A stretch of DNA of 64,000 nt from Nonomuraea montanisoli (GCF_013363975.1 NZ_JABWGN010000004.1:496001-560000); one strand, 5' to 3'. Counted from the first letter of the stretch, positions 15,890 to 23,604 are shown. Made by a program: numbers and translations. Notes: generated by a model from the sequence alone, not told the origin.

Positions 15890-16864
15890 CTAGAACAGTC
15901 CCCGCTGGCCGAGGCGCTTGGCCAGCCAGTTGGAGCCGAAGATCAGGATGACGCCGGCCACGCCCTTGAACAGGCCGACGGCGGTGGAGTAGCTGATCGC
16001 GCCCTGGGTGATGCCGGAGTAGTAGACGTAGGTGTCGAACACGTCCGCGACCGAGCGGTTCAGCGAGGTGGTCATCAGCCAGATCTGCTCGAAGCCGGAG
16101 TCGAGCAGGTTGCCCGAGGCGAGGATGGCCATGACGACGATCGTCGGGCGGATGGCGGGCAGCGTGACGTGCCAGAGCTGCTTGAAGCGTCCCGCGCCGT
16201 CCATGCGTGCCGCCTCGTAGAGCTGCGGGTCCACGCCGGCCAGCGCGGCCAGGTAGATGATCGTGCCCCAGCCGGTCTGCTTCCACAGCTGCTGCAGGAT
16301 GATCAGCGGCCGGAACCACTCCTCCTGCGCCATGTAGTCGATCTTCGCGGTGTCGCCGAGGAAGTCCCGGATCCATCCGGAGAGCACGCCGAAGTCCGCC
16401 GCGAACAACACGTACGTCAGCGCCGCGACGATCGTCCAGGACAGGAAGTGCGGGATGTAGACCAGCGACTGGACCGTGCGCTTGAGGACGTTGATCCGCA
16501 GCTCGTTCAGCAGCAGCGCGATGATGATCGGCGCGGGGAAGACGAAGACGATGTGCAGCAGCGCCAGGAACAGCGTGTTGAACATCAGCCGGCCGAAGTC
16601 GGGCCCGGAGAACAGCTCCTCGAAGTGCTTGAACCCGACCCAGGGGCTGCCCGAGTAGCCGAGGAACGGCAGGAAGTCCTGGAAGGCGATCGTGACGCCG
16701 TACATCGGCAGGTACTTGAAGATCGCGAAGTAGGCGACGCCCGGAAGGAGCATCAGGTAGAGCCAGCGGTAGCGCCCGAACACGGCGCTCAGCCCCACCC
16801 CGGGGCGTCGGTGCCCGGATTTGCCCGCCGCCTTCACGGGAGGCGGCGCCAGGTCGGTGGCCAC
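15890..16864 (-). CDS. Carbohydrate ABC transporter permease, LplB-like
   Basis: This 324-residue permease has a cytosolic N-terminus of about 30 residues and six helices. The segment YLPMYGVTIAFQDFLPFLG and the EAA loop YEAARMDGAGRFKQLWHVTL are hallmarks of the LplB group. GTG 16864 has AAAGGAGG five bases upstream. It belongs to the yesL-lplABC-yetA-type operon and lies just after an intercistronic hairpin that follows the binding-protein gene, an arrangement usual for making more binding protein than permease. Confidence 0.9.
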   Translation of the reverse strand: MATDLAPPPVKAAGKSGHRRPGVGLSAVFGRYRWLYLMLLPGVAYFAIFKYLPMYGVTIAFQDFLPFLGYSGSPWVGFKHFEELFSGPDFGRLMFNTLFLALLHIVFVFPAPIIIALLLNELRINVLKRTVQSLVYIPHFLSWTIVAALTYVLFAADFGVLSGWIRDFLGDTAKIDYMAQEEWFRPLIILQQLWKQTGWGTIIYLAALAGVDPQLYEAARMDGAGRFKQLWHVTLPAIRPTIVVMAILASGNLLDSGFEQIWLMTTSLNRSVADVFDTYVYYSGITQGAISYSTAVGLFKGVAGVILIFGSNWLAKRLGQRGLF

Positions 16865-16881
16865 AGCGGCCTCCTTTCATG

Positions 16882-16913
16882 TGAGGGACCCGGGGTGCGC
16901 CCCGGGTCCCTCA
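16882..16913 (-). terminator. Intercistronic 14-bp hairpin between binding protein and permease genes
   Basis: A perfect 14-bp stem (arms 16882-16895 and 16900-16913) with a TGCG loop fills the short gap between the lipoprotein stop and the LplB start. It has no T-run after it on the minus strand, so it may act as a partial terminator or as an mRNA 3'-end protector of the binding-protein message rather than a full stop. Confidence 0.7.
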
Positions 16914-16920
16914 GGCGAGG

Positions 16921-18486
16921 TCAGTTCGTCTTGCCGAGCTTGGAGACCAGGTCGTTGACCTCGGCGGCGACCTGCGTGCCGCCGCTGTCGTACCAGCGCT
17001 TGATCTCGCCCTTGAGCTGCTCCTCGGTGATCTCACCCGACAGGAACTTGATCCGGGCGTCCGGGATGATCGTGTCGATCTGCGCGCCCCTGGCGACCTT
17101 GGTGGGCGAGACCACCGGCAGCGCCGGGTTGAAGACGGCCGTCTTGAGGTCCTCCTCCATCAGCTCCTTCTGGAGCTTCAGCATGTCCTTGTACGGCTGC
17201 CCGGACGGCGTGCGGGCGTAGGCGAGGCCGCCGATGTCGTTCGTGCCCTTGGTGCTGAGCTGCGTGAACGCGTTGTCGACGTCCTTCTGGACGATCTCGA
17301 CCTTGGGGTCGGTCTCGTTGATCAGCGCGGCGATGTCGCCCTCGGGCTTGAAGTTGCGGCCCTCGATGCCGTTCTGCAGCAGGACCTGGCCCTCCTTCGT
17401 GGCCAGCTTGTCCAGGGTCTTCAGCAGGTTGTCGAGGTCCTGCTCGGTCGGCACGCTCTGCCGGGAGATGGCCAGGACGTCGGCGTAGCCGGTGAACGGG
17501 TAGGAGAACTTCTGGCCGTCGGAGCGCTTGAGGTTGCCCACCATGGCGACCTTGGGGCCGTAGAACGCGGGATCGTCCTTCTCGTCCCTGAACTTGTCGA
17601 GCAGCGCCCTCGACCGGATGTTCACGTCGATGATGATGCCGCCCTTGCCCAGGTAGAACGGGTCGTTCCACTTGGCCGAGTCGAGCGTCGCGAAGTCCGG
17701 GTTGACCAGGCCCTCGCCGACCATCTTCTTGAGGAACTTGTTCGCCTCGAGGAACTCGGGGGTGTCGAACCCGGGGACGAGCTTGCCGTTGCGCTCGCCC
17801 CACTCGTTCGGGGCGCCGAACCAGGTCTCGACCACGTCGTACGGGCTTGCGCTGGCGTAGTTGCCCGGCCACTTCGGGATGATCAGGCCGTAGGTGTCCT
17901 TCTTGCCGTTGCCGTCCGGGTCCTTCTCGGTGAACGCCTTGGCGATGTCGTAGAGGTCGTCGACCGTCTCGGGCAGCTTCAGGCCGAGCTTGTCCAGCCA
18001 GTCCTTGCGGATCATGACCGCCGAGCGGAGGGAGGGCCGCATGCGGTAGAGGCCGTAGATCTTGCCGTTGATGGAGGAGTTCAGCGCGCTGCGCGGGTCG
18101 GCGGCCTTGAGGTTCGGATACTTGTCCAGTTTGTCGGTCAGGTCCCAGAACGCTCCGGCCTGCGCCGCCTTGACGAAGCCCGGCAGGTGCGGGTCCACGA
18201 CCATGACCTGCGGGAGGTTGGACGAGGCGAACGTGACGTTGAGCTTGTCGGTGTACTCGGCGTTGGGAACCCAGTTGACCTTGAGCTTCTTGCCGAGGAA
18301 CTTCTCGACCGCCTGTTGCATCTCGCCGTTCGGGTCGGGCGCGGTGCCGAACAGCTTGGCCATCACGGTGATCGTGTTGGAGTCGGTCTGGGGCGCGTCG
18401 CCGCCGCCCGAGCAGGCCGAGGCGGTCAGTGCGGCCGTGAGCGTTAACACACCGGCGAGAAGCCGGCTACGACGTGATGCGCTCAT
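16921..18486 (-). CDS. LplA-like extracellular sugar-binding lipoprotein
   Basis: This 521-residue solute-binding protein starts with a basic signal peptide and lipobox LTASAC (Cys about residue 25), so it should be anchored outside the membrane. Its length of over 500 residues and the adjacent LplB/LplC permeases fit the LplA/YtcQ subfamily, which binds pectin-derived oligosaccharides in Bacillus. ATG 18486 has AAGGGAA upstream and overlaps the upstream YesL-like stop by ATGA, showing translational coupling. A hairpin follows the stop codon. Ligand identity is inferred from locus context. Confidence 0.88.
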   Translation of the reverse strand: MSASRRSRLLAGVLTLTAALTASACSGGGDAPQTDSNTITVMAKLFGTAPDPNGEMQQAVEKFLGKKLKVNWVPNAEYTDKLNVTFASSNLPQVMVVDPHLPGFVKAAQAGAFWDLTDKLDKYPNLKAADPRSALNSSINGKIYGLYRMRPSLRSAVMIRKDWLDKLGLKLPETVDDLYDIAKAFTEKDPDGNGKKDTYGLIIPKWPGNYASASPYDVVETWFGAPNEWGERNGKLVPGFDTPEFLEANKFLKKMVGEGLVNPDFATLDSAKWNDPFYLGKGGIIIDVNIRSRALLDKFRDEKDDPAFYGPKVAMVGNLKRSDGQKFSYPFTGYADVLAISRQSVPTEQDLDNLLKTLDKLATKEGQVLLQNGIEGRNFKPEGDIAALINETDPKVEIVQKDVDNAFTQLSTKGTNDIGGLAYARTPSGQPYKDMLKLQKELMEEDLKTAVFNPALPVVSPTKVARGAQIDTIIPDARIKFLSGEITEEQLKGEIKRWYDSGGTQVAAEVNDLVSKLGKTN

Positions 18487-19112
18487 GAGTTCCCTTTCGA
18501 AAGCAGTCGCGCCTCGTTCTCCGCGAAGAAGCGCTGGCAGAGCCACGTGTTGAGTGAGATCCACCCGCCGAAGCTGATCAGCGGGGCGAGGATGGGCGCC
18601 GCCGAGGTCGCGGAGGCGATGGCTGATAGCGCTAGCAACAACAGCACGGACGAGGCCGGACGCAGCAGCGCTAGCTGCGCCGCCTTGGGCCAGTAGGCCC
18701 GCAGCGGCAGGTCGTAGTGCGCGTAGAGCGGCCCCACCTGCGCCCCCACACCGGCCAGTGCGACGAGCGCCACGAGGGACGCGATCCGCAGCGCTCCGGA
18801 GGCGGGCCCCAGGGCGCTCAGGTACAGGTAGTCGCCCACCAGGACGACGCCCAGCACCGCGGCGGGCAGCACCAGCAGCGAGCCGCGGACGAACTCCCGC
18901 CGGTAGACGGCCCAGAACTCGCGTGTCGCCTGAAACGATTCACCACGAGCGTGCCTCCGGGCCAGCGTGTAGGCGGCCATGGTGGAGGGCCCCAGTCCCA
19001 GGACGACTCCGCCCGCGAGGGTGAAGACGATCCACAGCAGGTTCAGCCGGACCGCCCAGACGAACTCGGAGCAGACCGCGTAGACCCTGGCTGACATGGT
19101 GGAATGGCTCAT
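18483..19112 (-). CDS. YesL-like DUF624 membrane protein
   Basis: This 209-residue protein has about five hydrophobic segments and the DUF624 pattern: FVWAVRLNLLWIVFTLAGGV near the N-terminus, then GPSTMAAYTLARR. YesL is encoded beside pectin and other glycan importers in Firmicutes and has no defined biochemical role. It is the first gene of the operon here. A promoter with a LacI operator between its -35 and -10 elements lies about 100 bases upstream. The 3' end overlaps the lipoprotein start by four bases. Confidence 0.85.
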   Translation of the reverse strand: MSHSTMSARVYAVCSEFVWAVRLNLLWIVFTLAGGVVLGLGPSTMAAYTLARRHARGESFQATREFWAVYRREFVRGSLLVLPAAVLGVVLVGDYLYLSALGPASGALRIASLVALVALAGVGAQVGPLYAHYDLPLRAYWPKAAQLALLRPASSVLLLLALSAIASATSAAPILAPLISFGGWISLNTWLCQRFFAENEARLLSKGNS

Positions 19113-19213
19113 CCGGCAGCACTTTCTCGTGGCGTGTGCGCGGACACGGCGATGGGGGCGTTGCGCTGCGGTTCCCTCCCGGTTACGGGCGGATGACCGC
19201 TGCGGTTGTGGCG

Positions 19214-19242
19214 AACGTAGTGTTGAATCGACTCAGAGTCAA
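19214..19242 (-). promoter_or_regulatory. Promoter of the yesL-lpl-yetA-like operon with embedded LacI operator
   Basis: On the minus strand TTGACT (19237-19242) and TACGTT (19214-19219) are separated by exactly 17 bases, a good housekeeping promoter. The spacer holds TTGAATCGACTCAG (19223-19236), a near-perfect palindrome with a central CG as LacI-family sites usually have. The same 13 bases recur at the lacI promoter. The -35 overlaps the stop codon of the upstream DUF1961 gene. Repression by steric block is inferred. Confidence 0.7.
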
Positions 19243-19895
19243 TGACGGGAAACCCGGAGATTTGCGTACTCGCCGATCAACGGGGCCATCTGCCGGAAAC
19301 CGATCTTGCCTCCGGCCAGGGCCGGACCGCCCACGAGGCCCGCGTCCATCCAGCGGAACGAGACCAAATCGTTGACCGCGAACGTCACCTCACCTGCGCG
19401 GACGTCGAGCCGCATGGCGTAGGGACCCTCGGCGTCGAGCACCGCGGGCAGCGGGTCGGGCCCCTGCGCGACCAGGTGGAAGCCATGGCTCTTGCGCAGG
19501 TTGCAGGTGTGCAACTTTCGCTCCGACTGCCACATCCGCCGGAAGTAGGACACGTGATAGGCGTCGATGTCGCCGCTGTGGTACTGCTCGTACGGCCCCT
19601 CGCGCCGGGCCAGCGCCGGGTCGAACAGGTCCTCGCCGCGCCCGCCCCGCGCATGGAAGAACATGATGGCCAGCCCCGGCTCCCTGACCGGCCAGAAGTC
19701 CCACTCGATCCGCACGTCGGCGGGGAACTCCTCGGGGCACCAGAGCACCAGGTTGGCGGCCTGCCCGTCGGCCGGCGGGCGCAGGCTCTCCAGCCGCATC
19801 CTGCCCAGCGGAAAGGAGACCGCCCCGGCCCCCTCCATCCGGAACCCCTCCAGGTCGTCGGGGCCGGCGAGCCGGTTGCGGTAGATCTCGGTCAC
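19239..19895 (-). CDS. YesU-like DUF1961 family protein
   Basis: This 218-residue protein has a jelly-roll (concanavalin-like) pattern with WDFWPVREPGLAIMFFHARG, then GDIDAYHVSYFRRMW, and RKSHGFHLVAQGPDP. YesU of the Bacillus rhamnogalacturonan locus belongs to DUF1961, and the family is thought to process or bind plant-wall sugars; the reaction is not established. There is no signal peptide. It follows the lacI gene by 13 bases and shares its transcript. GTG 19895 has AAGGAG eight bases before it. Confidence 0.82.
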   Translation of the reverse strand: MTEIYRNRLAGPDDLEGFRMEGAGAVSFPLGRMRLESLRPPADGQAANLVLWCPEEFPADVRIEWDFWPVREPGLAIMFFHARGGRGEDLFDPALARREGPYEQYHSGDIDAYHVSYFRRMWQSERKLHTCNLRKSHGFHLVAQGPDPLPAVLDAEGPYAMRLDVRAGEVTFAVNDLVSFRWMDAGLVGGPALAGGKIGFRQMAPLIGEYANLRVSRH

Positions 19896-19908
19896 GATGC
19901 CGCTCCTT

Positions 19909-20925
19909 CTAGTCGCGCCTCCGCAGCGCGCTGGACTCCCGGACCACCAGGTCCGGTTGGAAGATCACCTGCCGGTGCCGGTGCCGCTCCGGATGGGCGA
20001 CCTCCTCCAGCAGGAGCTCGACGGCCGTACGGCCGAGCAGTTCGCGCGGCTGCCGTACCGACGAGAGGGGGACCGCCGCCGCGGCGGCGAAGTCGATGTC
20101 GTCGTAGCCGACGATGGCCATGTCGCCGGGCACGCTCAGCCCGCACGCGGCCATGGCCTGCAGGAACCCGAGGGCGAGCAGGTCGTTGGCGCAGAGCGCG
20201 GCCGTCGGCCGCTCGGCCGGGGGCAGGGCGGCGACGCGCTCCCCGGCTGCCCGCCCGGCCGCGGCGCTGAGCATGGGCATCGACGCGTCGAGCAGCTCGA
20301 CACCGCCGGCGGCCTCGACCGCGCCGGCCGCGCCCGCGCGCCGGTCGGCCACCTGTTTGATCGACGGCGGCCCGCCCACGAACGCGATGCGGCGATGCCC
20401 CCGCTCGATGAGGTGGGCGGCGGCGATCTGCCCGCCCAACCGGTCGTCCACGGCCACCGAGCACTGCAGCCCGGTGGCGGCGCTGTCGACCAGCACCACG
20501 GGGGTGCCCCTGGCCGCGAGGTCGGCCAGCCTCGGGCTTCCCGCGTCGACCGGGGTGATCAGTATGCCCATGACGCGCTGCTGTTCGAGCTGGTCGAGGT
20601 GGCGGCGTTCGCGGTTGGGGTCGGTGCCGCTGTTGCACAGCACGACCATCGTGTCGTGCTCGTCGGCCAGCGCCTCGGCGCCCTGCGCGACGTCGGCGAA
20701 GAAGGGGTTGGCCACGTCGAGGACCACCAGCCCGACGGTGCGGCTGCGGCCGACCCGCAGATGGCGGGCCACCTCGTTGCGCACGAAGCCCAGCTCGCGG
20801 ATGGCGTCGAACACCCGCGCCCGGGTCGCGGGCGCGACGATCTCGGGGCGGTTGAGCACGTTGCTCACGGTGCCGACCGAGACGCGCGCCAGACGCGCGA
20901 CCTCCTTGATGCTCCTTGTCGCCAT
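19909..20925 (-). CDS. LacI-family regulator of the rhamnogalacturonan locus
   Basis: This 338-residue repressor has a LacI HTH (SIKEVARLARVSVGTVSNVL, residues about 5-24), the hinge helix region, and a periplasmic-binding-protein-like sensor domain (about 60-330). It lies in a transcript with the DUF1961 gene and just upstream of the importer operon. Matching 14-bp operators in its own promoter and in the operon promoter point to autoregulation plus local control. ATG 20925 has GAGGA five bases upstream. The inducer is presumably a pectin-derived sugar. Confidence 0.9.
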   Translation of the reverse strand: MATRSIKEVARLARVSVGTVSNVLNRPEIVAPATRARVFDAIRELGFVRNEVARHLRVGRSRTVGLVVLDVANPFFADVAQGAEALADEHDTMVVLCNSGTDPNRERRHLDQLEQQRVMGILITPVDAGSPRLADLAARGTPVVLVDSAATGLQCSVAVDDRLGGQIAAAHLIERGHRRIAFVGGPPSIKQVADRRAGAAGAVEAAGGVELLDASMPMLSAAAGRAAGERVAALPPAERPTAALCANDLLALGFLQAMAACGLSVPGDMAIVGYDDIDFAAAAAVPLSSVRQPRELLGRTAVELLLEEVAHPERHRHRQVIFQPDLVVRESSALRRRD

Positions 20926-20964
20926 GGATCCTCACGAGGCCGCGCCGGGGGGTGAACGCCGCTC

Positions 20965-21002
20965 ATCATAGCGGCCGGGGAGATCGTTTTGAATCGACTC
21001 AA
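20965..21002 (-). promoter_or_regulatory. lacI promoter with overlapping LacI operator
   Basis: On the minus strand TTCAAA (20988-20993) and TATGAT (20965-20970) are 17 bases apart. The palindrome TTGAATCGACTCAA (20989-21002) covers the -35 element and matches the site at the importer operon in 13 of 14 bases. This fits autorepression. Confidence 0.68.
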
Positions 21003-21388
21003 GCTGCGGTTTCGCTGGCAACCGCTTACCGGAGTATTATTCTGTTTTCTGTTCAGGGCGTTCAGGGGGGCGTCTCTCGTGGGTGCGGGCATGGGGCGAT
21101 TCAGCGCGCACGGGACGGTCCAGCGATGTGACCCTCGCTCGACAGGACCCGCCACTCGCCCGCACGTGACGGAGCCCGACACGGGCCCCGACTGGTCGGC
21201 GGAGGGCGACACTAGTCCCCGGCTGATCGGCGGAGCACGACACGAGTTCCAGCCGATCAGCAGAGCACGACACGAGCCCCAGCCGATCAGCAGAGCACGA
21301 CACGAGCCCCAGCCGATCAGCAGAGCGCAACACTAGTCCCGGCTGGTCGGCACATCACAAGCCGCCGCACCGGCGCCGAACTCCCCTG
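21003..21388. other. Non-coding stretch with a tandem-repeat block
   Basis: I see no convincing gene in these 386 bases. The first part is ordinary intergenic sequence with a modestly A/T-rich patch (21035-21070). From 21181 to 21360 it carries about six copies of a 30-bp unit, described separately. Short open frames here simply follow the repeat, whose length is a multiple of three. Confidence 0.6.
21181..21360. repeat. Six-copy 30-bp tandem repeat
   Basis: The three central copies (21241-21270, 21271-21300, 21301-21330) are nearly identical; the outer copies are diverged. Each unit holds a ten-base element GCCGATCAGC or its reverse-complement form GCTGATCGGC around GATC, followed by GCACGACACGAG. 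Copies are directly adjacent with no unique spacers, so this is a minisatellite-like array and not CRISPR. It lies between the lacI promoter and the convergent end of the acVLRF1 gene. Confidence 0.85.
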
Positions 21389-22102
21389 TCAGCGGGCGGA
21401 AGCGCCCGGTTCCTCCGCGCCCCGTTCCTCGGCGTCCGGTTCCTCCGCGTCCGGCGGGTCCATCACGTGGATCCGGACGGCGCGGAACTCCGCCGGCGTC
21501 GCGCGCAGCACGGCCAGCTTCGGGTCCGGGACGGTCAGGAACGACTCCGCCTCCAGGGCCAGCAGCGGCGCGAGACGGCGGTCCGCGCGCAGGGCGTCCA
21601 CGGCACGCCGGTCGCCGCCCAGCACCACGGCCTCCAGCTCCGGCAGGTGCGGCGTCAGGACGCGCAGGGCGGTGTCGGCCGCCGTCTCCAGCGCCTGGTC
21701 CGCCTGGTTGCGGCGGCGTCTGGCGAAGCGCTGCTGCGACCAGCCGCCCGCCGCTGTCCGCCCCTGGACCAGCCGGGATCCGACCTTGGACGCCACCAGC
21801 TCCGTCCCCTGGAACACCCCTGCCGCGTACCCGCCGAGCCGTACGAGCACGACCCCGATCCGCCGCTCCGCGCGGGCGTGTGCGACCAGCCGGGTGACGT
21901 GAGGGGGGCCAGGGAGCATGGGCGGGAACGGCACGCGCAGCTCGGCGAGCGCCCCGTCGGCGGCCGCCAGCCGCACCGCTCGTTCGTCGCCCGACGCCTC
22001 GAACGGCCCGTGCCGGTCGGCGAAACCGTCGATCCACGGGTGGACCCGTTCCGGCGGCACGGACACCCACCGCCCGCCGCCCTTGGCCGGTCGCGCGCTC
22101 AT
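21389..22102 (-). CDS. acVLRF1 family peptidyl-tRNA hydrolase (ribosome rescue)
   Basis: This 237-residue protein has the VLRF1 core SKVGSRLVQGRTAAGGWSQQ immediately followed by an arginine-rich RFARRRRNQ segment. This signature is shared with eukaryotic Vms1/ANKZF1 and its actinobacterial relatives. Those proteins release nascent chains from stalled large subunits, with the Gln of the GSRxxQG region important for hydrolysis. The C-terminus is an acidic repeat (DAEEPDAEERGAEEPGA) that looks like a local expansion. No operon partner is seen. The ATG at 22102 fits the start of the domain. Confidence 0.82.
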   Translation of the reverse strand: MSARPAKGGGRWVSVPPERVHPWIDGFADRHGPFEASGDERAVRLAAADGALAELRVPFPPMLPGPPHVTRLVAHARAERRIGVVLVRLGGYAAGVFQGTELVASKVGSRLVQGRTAAGGWSQQRFARRRRNQADQALETAADTALRVLTPHLPELEAVVLGGDRRAVDALRADRRLAPLLALEAESFLTVPDPKLAVLRATPAEFRAVRIHVMDPPDAEEPDAEERGAEEPGASAR

Positions 22103-22264
22103 GCCCGAAGGCTAACCGACCCCTCACCCACCACGCGGACGAGTGAGGGCCCAGACACCGATCGCCCACCGCCCGGACGAGCGAGGAGCCCGGACACGGA
22201 CGGACGACGGCTGGGACGAACGACCAGGAAACTCCCAGCGGGCTATGGGGCGGCCCCCGATCGG

Positions 22265-22305
22265 TCAGCCCATGGGCCCAAGCTCCTGGTCGATCAGCCC
22301 ATGGG
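22265..22305. repeat. Short direct repeat TCAGCCCATGGG, two copies
   Basis: TCAGCCCATGGG occurs at 22265-22276 and again at 22294-22305, each preceded by a CGATC- or GATCGG-containing stretch. The pair lies just upstream of the EAL-CBS gene and shares the GATC-AGC flavour of the 30-bp repeats at 21.2 kb. It could be a paired protein-binding site or repeat debris. Confidence 0.45.
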
Positions 22306-22311
22306 AACGTC

Positions 22312-23406
22312 GTGGGAAATGTCGGTGAACTTCGCTTCATGTGCCTTCTACGGGGCCCCTGCCGCTCCCATCATCTCTACGTGTCCTCCCTGCTCACAGG
22401 CCCCGTTGTGGATCTCGGCACAGGGGCCGTCATCGCTGCTCCCGCCGCCGTGGACGCGGCGGGCTACCTTCCGGACGTTCCGCTGCCCCTGGTGCTCGAC
22501 CTGCCCATCCAGGTCGTGATGGAGGGCGCCGGGGCGCTGGCGCCGCTGCACGAGGCGCTGCGGAGGTCCGGCAGACATCCCCGCGAGACCATGCTCGTGC
22601 TCTCGGGGCCCTGCGCGCCGGAGGGCCGGCCGGTGCTGCGGGTCGCGCTGGAAGGGCTGCGCAACTACGGCTATCTGCTGGGCTTCGGCGGCGCCGGGAC
22701 CGAGGGGGTGCCGCTCGACCTGATCGCGGAAGCCGCGCCGTACGCGCTCGCCCTGGCCCCGGAACTGGTCGTACGGGTCCACCGAGACCATCGGGCGGCG
22801 GCCGTCGGGCAGGCGATGGTGGCACTGGCCCGCGGCATCGGCGCGCACGTCCTGGCCCAGGGGGTCGAGGAGGAGGCGCAGCTCGCGGTGGTGCGCGGCT
22901 GGGGTGTGCGGCTCGCGGAGGGTCCGCTGCTGGGCCCGGGGCCGGACGGGCGGGTACGGGTGCCGCTGCCGGTCACCGACGAGCTGCCCGGCATGGTGGA
23001 GCTGGGGCCGCGCGTGCAGGAGCTGCTGCTGCCCGCCGTGACGCTCCCCGCCGAGGCGAAGGCCGAGGAGGTGGCGGCCGCCTTCGGCCACGAGCCGTCG
23101 ATCACGAGCGTGATCCTGGTGGACGAGTACCAGCGGCCGCAGGGCAGTCTCGATCGCGGTCGTTTCCTGCTGTCGATCGCCGCCCGCTACGGGCACGCGC
23201 TGCACGGCTCGAAGCCGGCGCGGCGGCTGGCCGACCCGCCGCGTACGGTGCCGAAGACCACCTCGGCAGTGGCCGCCATCCAGGCGGCCGGCCGGGACTC
23301 GGCCCGCGTCTACGACGACCTGGTGGTCACCGACGAGCTCAACCGCTGCATGGGCATCGTCCGCGTGTCGGACCTGATCCGGGAGGTGACGACGACCAGG
23401 CCCTGA
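22312..23406 (+). CDS. Degenerate EAL-domain protein with C-terminal CBS-type region
   Basis: The frame gives up to 364 residues. The N-terminal two thirds follows the EAL fold: TGPVVDLGTGAVIAAPAAVD occupies the place of the usual PIVDL-x-G...EALLR, and GVEEEAQLAVVRGWGVRLAEG matches the distal EAL helix. The catalytic EAL triplet itself is lost (APA), so c-di-GMP hydrolysis is unlikely; a binding or scaffold role is more plausible. The C-terminal part (ITSVILVDEYQRPQGSLDRG ... TDELNRCMGIVRVSDLIREV) looks like paired CBS-type motifs. The start is uncertain: GTG 22312, or GTG 22381, which begins right at the domain. Confidence 0.68.
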   Translation: MGNVGELRFMCLLRGPCRSHHLYVSSLLTGPVVDLGTGAVIAAPAAVDAAGYLPDVPLPLVLDLPIQVVMEGAGALAPLHEALRRSGRHPRETMLVLSGPCAPEGRPVLRVALEGLRNYGYLLGFGGAGTEGVPLDLIAEAAPYALALAPELVVRVHRDHRAAAVGQAMVALARGIGAHVLAQGVEEEAQLAVVRGWGVRLAEGPLLGPGPDGRVRVPLPVTDELPGMVELGPRVQELLLPAVTLPAEAKAEEVAAAFGHEPSITSVILVDEYQRPQGSLDRGRFLLSIAARYGHALHGSKPARRLADPPRTVPKTTSAVAAIQAAGRDSARVYDDLVVTDELNRCMGIVRVSDLIREVTTTRP

Positions 23407-23465
23407 GACCCCTGACCGCGGGGCACCCGCGCGCGGGGCCGCCCGCGCGCGGCCCGGTCGCGCAC

Positions 23466-23510
23466 GGAGACCTGAAAACAGAGACCTTGAGAACGGAGAC
23501 CTTGAAAGCG
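23466..23510. repeat. Three short tandem copies of a 14-15-bp GAGACCTTGA unit
   Basis: Between the EAL-CBS stop and the terminator are three consecutive units beginning GAGACC(T)TGA and ending in AACA, AACG or AGCG. The block is A-rich against its surroundings and has no evident reading frame. It may be a minisatellite or a set of binding sites. Confidence 0.5.
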
Positions 23511-23576
23511 GTCCCGGATGCCGGGGAGGCCCTCCCGAGGCGCCGGGTCCCCCAAGACCGGACGAACCCGGAACGG

Positions 23577-23604
23577 GCCCCGAGGGCGGCGCGGCCCTCG
23601 GGGC
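23577..23604. terminator. Bidirectional terminator-like hairpin between EAL-CBS gene and hisG
   Basis: Arms GCCCCGAGGGC (23577-23587) and GCCCTCGGGGC (23594-23604) form a perfect 11-bp stem with a six-base loop. It sits between two convergent genes, seven bases from the hisG stop. There is no T-run, as is common for actinomycete terminators. Confidence 0.7.

Noticed and set aside
21037..21336. Repeat-rich open frames over the 30-bp tandem array
   Set aside because: The unit length is a multiple of three so every frame can repeat; no ribosome site or homology supports a protein.
21181..21360. CRISPR array
   Set aside because: Copies are contiguous without unique spacers and no cas genes are nearby.
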